Shown one piece after another: positions 26,827 through 35,187 of a stretch of DNA of 64,000 bases. Made by a program: the position numbers and the translations under genes. The notes beneath the pieces were generated by a model that ran no database searches, was not told the DNA's origin, and was given only the letters and a program-made list of their open reading frames with translations. The first letter of the stretch is position 1. Each line of letters starts with the position of its first letter. The stretch is from JALZUE01 sp051251725. GTDB taxonomy: Bacteria > Pseudomonadota > Gammaproteobacteria > Enterobacterales > Alteromonadaceae. The stretch covers positions 136,417 to 200,416 of the forward strand of contig JBPOFN010000004.1 in the NCBI GenBank assembly GCA_051251725.1, read 5' to 3'.

Positions 26827-29430
26827 TTATTCGAAGATAGTCCCTTCGGTTACTCCTGAAGAGGTAACACCAACATTATCCAGATCTAGGTTTTTATTAC
26901 CTGCCGTTACAAATGTTAAACGGAAGGTGACAGACTCACCAGCATTCAATGTGACATCTGCTAGTTGTGTTAAATCAACATTAACATCACCTAAATAATT
27001 CGCTGTCCAAGAGGCTTCAATATTACCTGAAGCTACAACACCCGCGGTTAGAGAACCACCGGAAAGTATTTCTAAGGTCCAAGAATCAGTGTTCCCACCG
27101 CCACGGGTGACTGTATCAAACCTAAATTCCCCCAAGTCGATATCAACACCTTTTGCTTCGGTAACAGTAAAGTCAATTGCTCGAGCACCAACCGTCTTAC
27201 TTCTGAAACCGGTATAGTGCAGCGAGCTATCAGTTTCAGTGCTAAGAGAAGATGCCGCGCCTAACTCTGCTGGGAAATTACCAAAAGTGCCATCACTGCT
27301 ACCAGCACGGAATTGAATACCCCAAGAGGCATGTGCATTTTCAATGGTGCCACTTAACGCATTTTGTGTTGTTGCTATTGATGTATTCCACTCTTCAAAA
27401 CCAACTAACAATTCTCCTGGCTTTGCATGTGTCCATTTAACTTCAATTTTTTCGAAAGAAAACAAAGGTAACTCAGATTCAATTTGTATTATTGAGCCTT
27501 CACCGTCATCAAGTCGAGCAAGCGTTGTTGCCGTTATCCACTCGCTCCATTCACTTGAGTTATTGAATTCATATGCCGCGAATGCCACTTTTCCTTCTTC
27601 AGTTAATACAGTTGAAGCATTGCCATATTTATTGAAGCCATTTACCGGACCTAAATAATCATTAGCGCCGGGTTCTTCCATAAACATTTGGAATTTATTA
27701 TTGGCTTTACTTGCTAATTTTTTACGATAAAAGAACGTTGAGCCAGCAGGAACATCAGTTATTACCGATGTTTGTAGGTTTTTGGTACTTTCGATTTCTA
27801 ACCATTTGGGATCATAGTTATATAAAAGAATACCAATCGTTTTATCCGAAGGGTTGGTCGCAATAATTGCACCTATATCTTCGCTATCATTTTCATTGGG
27901 GCTGACAATGTTAGCTTGGTAACGCGTTTTACCGACCATATCTGAGAATGCTTTTGTACGAAATTGCTCATCGTTAGCGTTTCTTTGCCCCCACTGGAAG
28001 ACTTGGTCAACACCGTGTTTATAAAACTCGTTAGTCATTGCTACCATTAAGGTATCTGCTTGTGCAGTATCCGAAGCAATTAAATAGCCGCCACCAATTT
28101 TAGAAATAACAGAGAACTCTTCAACATCAATCAAGGTACCTGCCAACCACTTAGGGTGGCTAACTAATGGTTCAAATAGCTCTCTGAATTTGTCTTTAGG
28201 ATCACGTGTCTTAGCGGATGTAATAATTGGATAATCAGACGCACCCCAAAAATCATAGCGAATGTTATTATCAAAGCAGTATTCAATAATAGCATTGGCA
28301 AAAGATTGAATACTTTCACCTTTATAGTTTTTTACATTGCCGTTTTTATACACAAATTCAGGAGAACGGGTATGAAGGCCAATTGTCGCATTAGGTAAAA
28401 CAGAACGAATAGCATTAACTGAGTTGGCAAAGTATTCGATAAAATCTTGCTCGGTACCAAACCAATGATCAGGTGTTTCAATTTCTGAGCCGATACGTAA
28501 ACGCCAAGACATCACGGTACTTTCACCATATTCAGCCACCAATGCTTGAATTAATGCTCGCATATAGTCGTAATACGCTACTTGGTCTGATGGTGGTAAC
28601 GAATTTCCGTAGATTGATACACGCTCGTTTTCACGGAAGTGTATACCGTCATTTGTGCCAGTAGGAATAAATTCATAACCATGCTGAAATGCCCATGGTG
28701 GTTGATCTAACACCAATTGATGAATGGGCGTACCACCTACGATAACTTTATCAATACGATCAAAAAGTGGCTGGAAATTGTAAGTATATTGTTGAAGCTC
28801 TTCGTTATAATGGGCAAGATCATAATCGAGGTCGGGTACGTTTTGACCATCAACTTTTTTGTTAATTCCACCTAACATGCGAACAGTATTAACTTTTAGT
28901 CCAGGACGAACAACCGCACCATTTGTTGGCGCGATGCGATTAGCAACTGCCCAGAGATCATGTAATTCACCTAACGCTGTATGTTGGTTTGTTGTGTCAA
29001 CTTTCACACTAACGCCAGTATAAGGTTCTTCTATTATGTCATCTTCGACTTCTTGTTGAATAACAGGTACGTATGAAAGTTGTGCTCTTGTTATCGCGTA
29101 TGACATTCTTAACTTAATTTCAGCGGCAGGTTCAATGGAAGCTGTTGATAAATTAAATACTTCTAGTTCTCCCTCTTCAAAGTCACTATTAGTTATGTCT
29201 AAATTAGCATTGGCGGCTGAAAATCTAAAGTTTGATGAATAAGTAGTGTTAGAGGTGTTTTTTATGGTGACATAAACATTCATTTGACGGTTGATGCGGT
29301 CAAAAGAAGGTCTTGTTGTTGAAACTTCGAAATCTGTGGTTATTTCTTCCCATTGTGCCGATAATGCGAGGTTAGAAACAAGAATCAAGCAGCTACTAGC
29401 TGCTTTTATTAATCCGTTGATAGCCTTCAT
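26827..29430 (-). CDS. GH39-like clan GH-A glycoside hydrolase with N- and C-terminal beta domains
   Basis: 867 residues with a signal peptide (ending LALSAQ). Residues about 27-130 look like an immunoglobulin-type domain (MNVYVTIKNTSNTTYSSNFRFSA). A TIM-barrel-like core at 140-560 has VNTVRMLGG, HQLVLDQPPWAF, VMSWRLRIGSEIETPDHW (candidate acid/base Glu316 or 318), WGASDYPII and LIDVEEFSV (candidate nucleophile Glu437/438). This pattern resembles GH39 (beta-xylosidase/alpha-L-iduronidase) and other clan-A families. A beta-sandwich C-terminal region (about 640-867) ends in VTFRLTFVTAGNKNLDLDNVGV. In an ulvan locus a xylose- or iduronate-acting role is plausible. It follows the PEP-CTERM gene by 15 bp. 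The family call is tentative. Confidence 0.55.
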   Translation of the reverse strand: MKAINGLIKAASSCLILVSNLALSAQWEEITTDFEVSTTRPSFDRINRQMNVYVTIKNTSNTTYSSNFRFSAANANLDITNSDFEEGELEVFNLSTASIEPAAEIKLRMSYAITRAQLSYVPVIQQEVEDDIIEEPYTGVSVKVDTTNQHTALGELHDLWAVANRIAPTNGAVVRPGLKVNTVRMLGGINKKVDGQNVPDLDYDLAHYNEELQQYTYNFQPLFDRIDKVIVGGTPIHQLVLDQPPWAFQHGYEFIPTGTNDGIHFRENERVSIYGNSLPPSDQVAYYDYMRALIQALVAEYGESTVMSWRLRIGSEIETPDHWFGTEQDFIEYFANSVNAIRSVLPNATIGLHTRSPEFVYKNGNVKNYKGESIQSFANAIIEYCFDNNIRYDFWGASDYPIITSAKTRDPKDKFRELFEPLVSHPKWLAGTLIDVEEFSVISKIGGGYLIASDTAQADTLMVAMTNEFYKHGVDQVFQWGQRNANDEQFRTKAFSDMVGKTRYQANIVSPNENDSEDIGAIIATNPSDKTIGILLYNYDPKWLEIESTKNLQTSVITDVPAGSTFFYRKKLASKANNKFQMFMEEPGANDYLGPVNGFNKYGNASTVLTEEGKVAFAAYEFNNSSEWSEWITATTLARLDDGEGSIIQIESELPLFSFEKIEVKWTHAKPGELLVGFEEWNTSIATTQNALSGTIENAHASWGIQFRAGSSDGTFGNFPAELGAASSLSTETDSSLHYTGFRSKTVGARAIDFTVTEAKGVDIDLGEFRFDTVTRGGGNTDSWTLEILSGGSLTAGVVASGNIEASWTANYLGDVNVDLTQLADVTLNAGESVTFRLTFVTAGNKNLDLDNVGVTSSGVTEGTIFE

Positions 29431-29445
29431 AAGGATACTCTCTTA

Positions 29446-30096
29446 TTATAATTTTAAGTGTTTTTTACGAGTAACAAGGCCAAGTAGACCTAAAGCGAAA
29501 ACTGCAAGTGTAGAAGGCTCTGGAACTTCTTCAACTTGTGCAGGTATTTCAACTAATGAAACATTATCGATAAACAATGTGGAGCCAAAAAAATTCCAGG
29601 CATCGAGCTGAAAGTCTAGTGACCAACCACTGGTATTGGTATAAGAGTTAGCTAGATCGAATGAAAATGACTGGCTAAAGTTTTCAGTGATTTCATAAGA
29701 AAATAATGGGCTAGCATCGCCCGCTGCATCATAGTATCCAGGAGAACCGTCACTCAAGCCAACCGTTAATATATCTGACCAATCTCCAGATGAATCATCA
29801 AAGTTAGTTTCGACTTCAATATCAAAACTTAAAGTGAAGATGCTACCAATATCGCCATTAAAATCGATGTCTTGAGATAATATGCTACCTAAAGCAAAGG
29901 GATCTATGCCTACAGATGCTCTGCCGTTATCTATTTGAAACTCACTCCCCCCAGCAACAGTATTAAATGAACCATCAATACTGTATTTATTCCAACCTGA
30001 AAAATCGTTGTCAAAGTCACCATTGGTGATCACGCTAGCTTGGGCATTAATCGAAGCAAGACAAGCGACCGCAAAAAAAACTGTTTTTAATTTCAT
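29446..30096 (-). CDS. PEP-CTERM sorting-domain surface protein
   Basis: 216 residues from ATG 30096 (ribosome-binding site GGGGAG). A signal peptide (AVACLASINAQA) is followed by a beta-sandwich carbohydrate-binding-like domain (VITNGDFDNDFSGWNKYSIDG, DNGRASVGIDP, SLDFQLDAWNFFGSTLFIDNVSLVEI). The C-terminus is classical: VPEPST, a hydrophobic helix LAVFALGLLGLV and the basic tail TRKKHLKL. PEP-CTERM proteins are processed by an exosortase (not in the window) and are often exported to the surface or exopolysaccharide. It leads a two-gene operon with the GH39-like enzyme, so it may hold substrate at the surface for it; that is inference. Confidence 0.9.
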   Translation of the reverse strand: MKLKTVFFAVACLASINAQASVITNGDFDNDFSGWNKYSIDGSFNTVAGGSEFQIDNGRASVGIDPFALGSILSQDIDFNGDIGSIFTLSFDIEVETNFDDSSGDWSDILTVGLSDGSPGYYDAAGDASPLFSYEITENFSQSFSFDLANSYTNTSGWSLDFQLDAWNFFGSTLFIDNVSLVEIPAQVEEVPEPSTLAVFALGLLGLVTRKKHLKL

Positions 30097-30445
30097 ATTT
30101 AACTCCCCGTTAAGTTTTTATCTATTATTTTTGATTATCTGAGTAACGCTAGTTCCTCTACCGCTTCCCGTTTTATTACTAAACTTTATAGTTGAAATTT
30201 TAATAATAATTTCAGGTACCTATCGAATTCTAGCGATGGTCTTTTAAGAACATAGCGAGATGAAATATATCAATTCCTTTGAGTCAAATGATTCGAACCA
30301 GCGCTTATTACATAACAGCTGTTTCAGCAGTCTTTACTTATTTACTTTCTGTGCATGCAATGCACTATTTTTCAGTGTAAACATAATGACTGATGTGTGT
30401 TGTTGTGTGACTGTTTTTGGCTCCTTATGATTATAATACCTGAGT

Positions 30446-30459
30446 TGTTAGCGATAACA
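30446..30459. promoter_or_regulatory. LacI-family-like operator TGTTAGCGATAACA
   Basis: The best copy of the shared motif: a 14-bp palindrome with one mismatched pair and central CG, 350 bp upstream of the PEP-CTERM start. The distance is long for direct repression, so it may serve an unseen transcript or a long leader. Confidence 0.45.
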
Positions 30460-30729
30460 TAGCGGTTTTTTTATAGTGCCTTGATTAAAAAATGTATCAA
30501 TAACGTTTAAATATTGAATTGTACTATGGTGCTTTTACCGAGCGGATATGTGGTTTACTAATGGTTAAAGGCTTAATGTGGCTAAAGTTTGGGGTTGTAC
30601 TTCAGTATGAACTGCGTCGAATATTGCCGTGCAAAAATTTGCATGAGCTGATTAATATTCAGCAAAATCAGCAAAAATATGACACGAAGAAAAAAAACTA
30701 AATGGTAGCTGTTAATCGAATAAGTCAAA

Positions 30730-31017
30730 ATGTACAAGAATATTCTCTCAAGATTAGAAGCTCAGGTTGCCGGCGCTGATTATTCTAAATTACGGACAAA
30801 GGCGCCAGTTAATTCTCCTGAGATTAGCTATGGTTATCTATGGTCAAGGGGGTATAAGTTTATTAAAAATTTACCAAACAAGCAGCACAAGTGGACAAAG
30901 TTATGGGCGATACTTTTGATGGCAACAGATGAAGCGGCAAAAATTTTATCTTTAGCACTATCAGCCCATTTTAGCTACTTGCTGCCCAATATATGGAGGG
31001 GGATTTTGCAATCTTAA
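30730..31017 (+). CDS. Hypothetical small protein (doubtful)
   Basis: A 95-residue frame beginning MYKNILSRLEAQVAGADYSKLR with a hydrophobic segment AILLMATDEAAKILSLALSAHFSYLL. No ribosome-binding site stands out and I do not recognise a family. It may be a chance ORF or a decayed fragment; its neighbours give no clue. Confidence 0.2.
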   Translation: MYKNILSRLEAQVAGADYSKLRTKAPVNSPEISYGYLWSRGYKFIKNLPNKQHKWTKLWAILLMATDEAAKILSLALSAHFSYLLPNIWRGILQS

Positions 31018-31189
31018 TTAAAACTAAAACCCCGCAATGGTAAATAAATTGCCAAGCAATGCGCTATTAATTTGAAGCGATAAACCGTTAGATATACAAC
31101 AAATGCTAGCTTATAGGTTCATGGCCAGAAAGTGCTTATCGTTTAGTTGTTATTTTATTACGGTTGAACGTTCGGAAAGGTTAAATTCA

Positions 31190-31972
31190 TTACTCAACCG
31201 CTTCGACCATTAACACTTCAATATTATGACTTTCAAAGTTTTCAATTAATGCAGGATCAGCATTAGAATCAGTGATTAATATATCAACTTCTGACAATGG
31301 GCAAAAAATGAAATTACTGGGCTGATTGAGTTTGGTGCTATCTGCTAGGATAACCAGTTTATCGGTTTGTTTTTTAAGTTTTTGCTCTGATCTAATTAAT
31401 AAAGGGTCCGATTCCATAACACCAAAATCACAGATCCCAGGCGAGCCCATAAACATCATTGAACCGCGATAATATTCAGTATTATCATTCTCATACGAAC
31501 TTAAAATGATACCTTGTTCTCGGTATATTTCACCACGCGGTAATGATACTTGGATGTTGCTGTTTTCAGTAATATAGTTTGCTAAAACAAACGAATTGGT
31601 TAACACATTAACATCTTTATTAGTGAGAAATTCACCCATCATATAGGTTGAACTGCCGCCGTTAATGATAATAGAGTCACCATCGGCACATAATTCAACG
31701 GCACGTTTAGCGATTTGTCTTTTAGTTTCAGCTTGTTTAGTTTTATCAACACTAAAGGAGGAACTGGCGAGTTGCTTTTTCTTTTTCTGGCCATTGATAG
31801 ACTCAGCGCCGCCTCTGATTTTACAGATCAAGCCAAGCTTCGACATTTTAGTGATATCTCTTCTGATCGTGGCTTCAGATGAATTGAGTTGCTTGGTTAA
31901 ACCGCGCACGCTAGCAAACTGAGCGTTTTCTAAAATGTCTAAAATGAGTTGCTGTCTATGTTTTTCGAGCAT
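31190..31972 (-). CDS. DeoR/GlpR-family transcriptional regulator 1
   Basis: 260 residues. The N-terminal winged helix (about 1-58) has MLEKHRQQLILDILENAQFASVRGLTKQLNSSEATIRRDI and the signature KIRGGAES. The C-terminal sugar-phosphate sensor domain has KRAVELCADGDSIIINGGSSTYMMGEFL, VNVLTNSFVLANYI and KLVILADSTKL. DeoR regulators repress sugar operons and respond to phosphorylated sugars. It lies 3' of rhaM and the sugar kinase on the same strand and has a close paralogue at 35188-35967, so rhamnose/deoxyhexose control is likely (DeoR-type rhamnose regulators are known in other proteobacteria). An inverted repeat sits 65-91 bp upstream of its start. Confidence 0.92.
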   Translation of the reverse strand: MLEKHRQQLILDILENAQFASVRGLTKQLNSSEATIRRDITKMSKLGLICKIRGGAESINGQKKKKQLASSSFSVDKTKQAETKRQIAKRAVELCADGDSIIINGGSSTYMMGEFLTNKDVNVLTNSFVLANYITENSNIQVSLPRGEIYREQGIILSSYENDNTEYYRGSMMFMGSPGICDFGVMESDPLLIRSEQKLKKQTDKLVILADSTKLNQPSNFIFCPLSEVDILITDSNADPALIENFESHNIEVLMVEAVE

Positions 31973-32036
31973 AGGTAGTCCCTTATATTGCTATCAGCTT
32001 GACCTTTTATTTTCATATGCGGTCGATAAAAAATTT

Positions 32037-32063
32037 AAAGTATAAATGTTATGTTTATACTTT
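32037..32063. promoter_or_regulatory. Inverted repeat AAAGTATAAA-N7-TTTATACTTT, candidate operator
   Basis: A perfect 10-bp inverted repeat with 7-bp spacer, 65-91 bp upstream of DeoR1 and 90 bp past the rhaM stop. It is AT-only apart from two GC pairs and lacks a T run of terminator type, so autoregulation of DeoR1 is a plausible role. Confidence 0.4.
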
Positions 32064-32152
32064 AATCTATTTTGACTCTAAAAGACATTTTTTGACAGTA
32101 ATTGTGTGTTATCAGTAAGGGGGGACTGTTAATATTTACATTGTTATCGCTT

Positions 32153-32467
32153 TTAATCTAAATGAAATACCAAGTCTAACGCTTGGGTGATCGGGGAATT
32201 ATCTTCATTGGTTAACATAATGTCAGCCATATAACGCCACCATTTTTTAACAATAGGTTCTAATGGTAAGTTGTCCATATTATGGTTGTCTTCACGTTTT
32301 AATACCGCAAATAAGGTATTGCTTTGCTGGTCATGAAAAATAGAATAATCTGAAACACCAGCTGCTTTTAATTCTGTAACCAACTCAGGCCAAATTTCGT
32401 CATGTCTTTTTTTATATTCAGCTTCATTACCTTTAATTAAGGTCATCGTAAATGCAATTTTTTCCAT
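32153..32467 (-). CDS. rhaM: L-rhamnose mutarotase
   Basis: 104 residues from ATG 32467 (ribosome-binding site AGGA at 7 nt); a longer frame from 32518 adds 17 residues with no homology feel, and 104 is the usual family length. It interconverts alpha and beta anomers of L-rhamnose in the cytoplasm. Family motifs: KIAFTMTLIKGNEAEYKKRHDEIWPEL, VSDYSIFHDQQSNTLFAVLKRE, IVKKWWRYMADIM. It follows the FGGY kinase gene on the minus strand after a 314-bp gap without a gene. It is the clearest rhamnose marker in the window and supports a rhamnose-containing substrate. Confidence 0.95.
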   Translation of the reverse strand: MEKIAFTMTLIKGNEAEYKKRHDEIWPELVTELKAAGVSDYSIFHDQQSNTLFAVLKREDNHNMDNLPLEPIVKKWWRYMADIMLTNEDNSPITQALDLVFHLD

Positions 32468-32781
32468 AACTTGTCCTAAGTGATTAATGAGTAAAATGAG
32501 TGATAAGTAAATGCACACTGAGTGCCCGAATGATAAAAGCTATCCCAAACCTAACTGAATAAAAAAAGGCACACATCCTTGTGTTTAGGGGAACCACATC
32601 ATTGTGATAAATAGTTAGGGCTGTTGCTTTTTAGCCGAATCCTACGGACAGCGCTTTTTACAGCGTTATCAGCTTTTGATGTGGAATAACCCACAACAAA
32701 GGTTTTGCCTGTTATAAATACCCAACAAACAGCGGCAAAAAAATCTCGAAACAGCAATAACCCTAATAAAAAACAGTTTGA
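32468..32781 (-). other. Intergenic gap between sugar kinase and rhaM
   Basis: No gene seen. It contains short imperfect stems (for example ACAGCGCTTTTTACAGCG near 32649) but no clean terminator. The rhaM promoter presumably lies here. Confidence 0.35.
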
Positions 32782-34188
32782 TTAGTTTCTATTGCTACAG
32801 TTTGCTCGCCACTGTTGTTGATAAGCAGCTAAGTTGGTTAATTTTGTTGTTGTTGACTCAGAACATTCAATTTTGCATTGCACATTATCCCAATCAGACA
32901 AATAACCAGCACCTTGAACTGTGCCGGTTGAGTCCATTGATAGCAGCACATTATTATTTTCACGTAACTGATTCAAAATTGCCGTTAAAATTGGGTTTTT
33001 AAGAAATGCCCCTTCAATAAAGATATTTCCTTTTGCGCCTAACATATCAAGTTGATAATCAATCATTAACGCGCAATAAAGGGTCGCAAGTGCAATGCCA
33101 CTGACTTTATCAATATCACCAAGAAAGCTGCCGTCGTAGTCACCAAAAGGACCGCTACCATCACTAAAGTCAGGTAAAGCAAAAACTTGTTGATCTATCA
33201 CTTGTTGAATATCGGCTTCGCAAAACTGCTCTCCTAGCCAAGAGCCGGCGAGATCACAAATGGCTTCAAACTCTCTACCGCCCATAAAGCGCGCACAAGC
33301 AATCGGCTGATTCATTGCGTCTATATTGGCAAGCATATCTTTTTTCGCATCTAGATTTTCTAACGGTACTTGTGACGCCATTAATATGGTCCAAGTACCA
33401 GTCGAGATCACCGTAAATGGCGCATCTTTTTGCGTTAATTTATAGCGTAAAAAGCTGGCGTTACTGTCATGAATACCATTAAAGAAATGACAATCAGCAG
33501 GTAACCCTAACTCCAGCGCAAGCGCGGGTGAGATCACACCACAATCAAACCAAGCCGGTTGAATCGGTGGGAACAAATCATGACAATCTAAATGATCAAC
33601 TAGGCTTGAATATTTATCTGCTTTAATTGACCATAAATCCGTATGACAACCTAATGAGGTAATTTCATTTAATCGTTGGCCGGTAAATCGCCATGCCCAA
33701 TATTGCGGGTACATTAAAATATCAGTAACTTGATCAAACTCGCTGGCGAAATTCTTTTTAAGCCAATAAAGCTGACGGCCAAGGTTAAGACCCGCAGGTA
33801 ATAGTGGTGAAAATGTTTCTTGGTACGACGGTCGAATATTTTCATATTCAGGCGTGTCAGCAGTTAAGCCACTGAATTCGTAATCTAACACAGGTAATAC
33901 TAAGCCATCTGACTTGCTTGAGTTACGATCAATTAAGGCGGCAGTTGCCCCATGGGTGGTAATGTTAATTGCTTTGATCTGATATTTTGTCGTTACGACT
34001 TTAATGTTTTCAACTAACCACTGCCAAATGGCATCGGTATCAATACTTGGAAAAATACCGCCGGTAATAACAACGTTTTTCATTTGTTTTGAAAAAATAG
34101 AATCAAAGGAATCGTCTAACACATGAAGTTTTACGTGTGTTTTACCTATGTCGATAACTAAAGCATTAGTATTTATTTCTGTTGTCAT
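32782..34188 (-). CDS. FGGY-family carbohydrate kinase, probable L-rhamnulokinase
   Basis: 468 residues. The N-terminal phosphate-binding LVIDIGKTHVKLHVLDD, the substrate-side THGATAALID, LPVLDYEFSG and ALPADCHFFNGIHDSNASFL-like loop (catalytic Asp in GIHDSNA), and the ATPase-type FTVISTGTWTILM mark the FGGY fold; the C-terminal domain has IFIEGAFLKNPIL and VQGAGYL. It should phosphorylate a ketose in the cytoplasm; beside rhaM, L-rhamnulose is the best guess. It is divergent enough from E. coli RhaB that L-fuculose or another deoxy-ketose cannot be excluded. Rhamnose isomerase and rhamnulose-1-phosphate aldolase are absent here. A 7-bp inverted repeat lies 46-66 bp upstream. Confidence 0.85.
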   Translation of the reverse strand: MTTEINTNALVIDIGKTHVKLHVLDDSFDSIFSKQMKNVVITGGIFPSIDTDAIWQWLVENIKVVTTKYQIKAINITTHGATAALIDRNSSKSDGLVLPVLDYEFSGLTADTPEYENIRPSYQETFSPLLPAGLNLGRQLYWLKKNFASEFDQVTDILMYPQYWAWRFTGQRLNEITSLGCHTDLWSIKADKYSSLVDHLDCHDLFPPIQPAWFDCGVISPALALELGLPADCHFFNGIHDSNASFLRYKLTQKDAPFTVISTGTWTILMASQVPLENLDAKKDMLANIDAMNQPIACARFMGGREFEAICDLAGSWLGEQFCEADIQQVIDQQVFALPDFSDGSGPFGDYDGSFLGDIDKVSGIALATLYCALMIDYQLDMLGAKGNIFIEGAFLKNPILTAILNQLRENNNVLLSMDSTGTVQGAGYLSDWDNVQCKIECSESTTTKLTNLAAYQQQWRANCSNRN

Positions 34189-34233
34189 GTTTATTACTTT
34201 TTCTGAATGTGGATAGAAACGGCCTTGATAAAA

Positions 34234-34254
34234 TTACGCACTTAACATGCGTAA
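34234..34254. promoter_or_regulatory. Inverted repeat TTACGCA-N7-TGCGTAA, candidate kinase operator
   Basis: A perfect 7-bp inverted repeat with 7-bp spacer, 46-66 bp upstream of the kinase ATG on the minus strand. The spacing equals that of the repeat upstream of DeoR1, though the arm sequence differs. Confidence 0.4.
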
Positions 34255-34646
34255 GCGATTCAACCTATTACCTAACACTAATATTAAAACGAGCGATATT
34301 ACTGAATAAACACCCAAGAATAGTTAGTAATTACGCTTGATAGCTATTAGGTTAAGGCACCGATTTATCTTACCTTATTTTAAATATGTTCAATTATACC
34401 CAACTATATCTCGAGCTTGTGTGATTGTAAATGATTTGTTTTGATTGTTGGTCGTGATTCTTTTAGCTGTTATTTTCGTCAGGCTAGGCGTTAACGGCGG
34501 CAAAAATAGTGAAAATAACAATGAAAATAGCGCGCAAGTAAATAATAGCTGAGCATAATAATCAGGGCTTAGTAAAATAATTTGCTAGTTAGAGTGGATA
34601 ATTAGTGTGGATAGTTAGGGGGATTTAGCTAGTTTCAGCTGCTTTT

Positions 34647-34670
34647 GTTAGTTAGTTAGTTAGTTAGTTA
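34647..34670 (+). repeat. Tetranucleotide tandem repeat (GTTA)6
   Basis: Six perfect GTTA units in the kinase/DeoR2 intergenic region. Confidence 0.9.
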
Positions 34671-35187
34671 AAATAATCTTAAGCGCTTAATAACAAATAA
34701 CACTCAGTTATCTATTTAACCTGATCTATGGCTAAGTAGAGCCCTCGACATCACTCTTTTTGCACTTAGCGACGTTGGATTTCTTAGTAATTGCCAGCTC
34801 TTACGTACGAAAACCCGCCTCTATGCACAAAAATTTCGATACTGAGTAAGCTTCAACCTAAATTTAGTTGGATGGTTTTTAGTAAGCTTTTGAATTGTTG
34901 ATAAAAACAAAATTTAAACGACACTTTTTATCCGTAGCTCAGGTTATTTAAATTGGCAATCAAAGGTTAGCTAAGTTTGGCGATTAATGGCCAATTGTGC
35001 TGGCTTAACAGTTAGCTTAGTTAATAAAAATTAGTAGAACAGCGATTTTATATCGGCATTAAGGTATTGATAAAATCAAAATTTTCCTTTTTAACGCAAA
35101 TAGTGATAAACTTTTTTTATATGTGATAGGTATTTTTTTTTGTCCTATTGGCTTGGGCGGTTTCGAACTTAGTGGAAATAGTTATAA

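Larger units (their letters stand above)
30097..31189. other. Long intergenic region with only weak short ORFs
   Basis: About 1.1 kb between the PEP-CTERM start and the DeoR1 stop. Two plus-strand frames (30519-30701 and 30730-31017) are open but resemble nothing I recognise. A strong LacI-like palindrome lies at 30446. No insertion-sequence ends, tRNA or repeat array were seen. Confidence 0.4.
34189..35187. other. 1-kb divergent intergenic region between sugar kinase and DeoR2
   Basis: No convincing gene in six frames. It contains the TTACGCA inverted repeat near the kinase, a GTTA tandem repeat at 34647 and AT-rich sequence before DeoR2. The length is unusual for a bidirectional promoter; an untranslated RNA is possible but no terminator-like stem was seen. 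Confidence 0.4.

Noticed and set aside
30519..30701. Plus-strand 60-codon ORF
   Set aside because: Low-complexity basic tail, no ribosome-binding site and no recognisable family.
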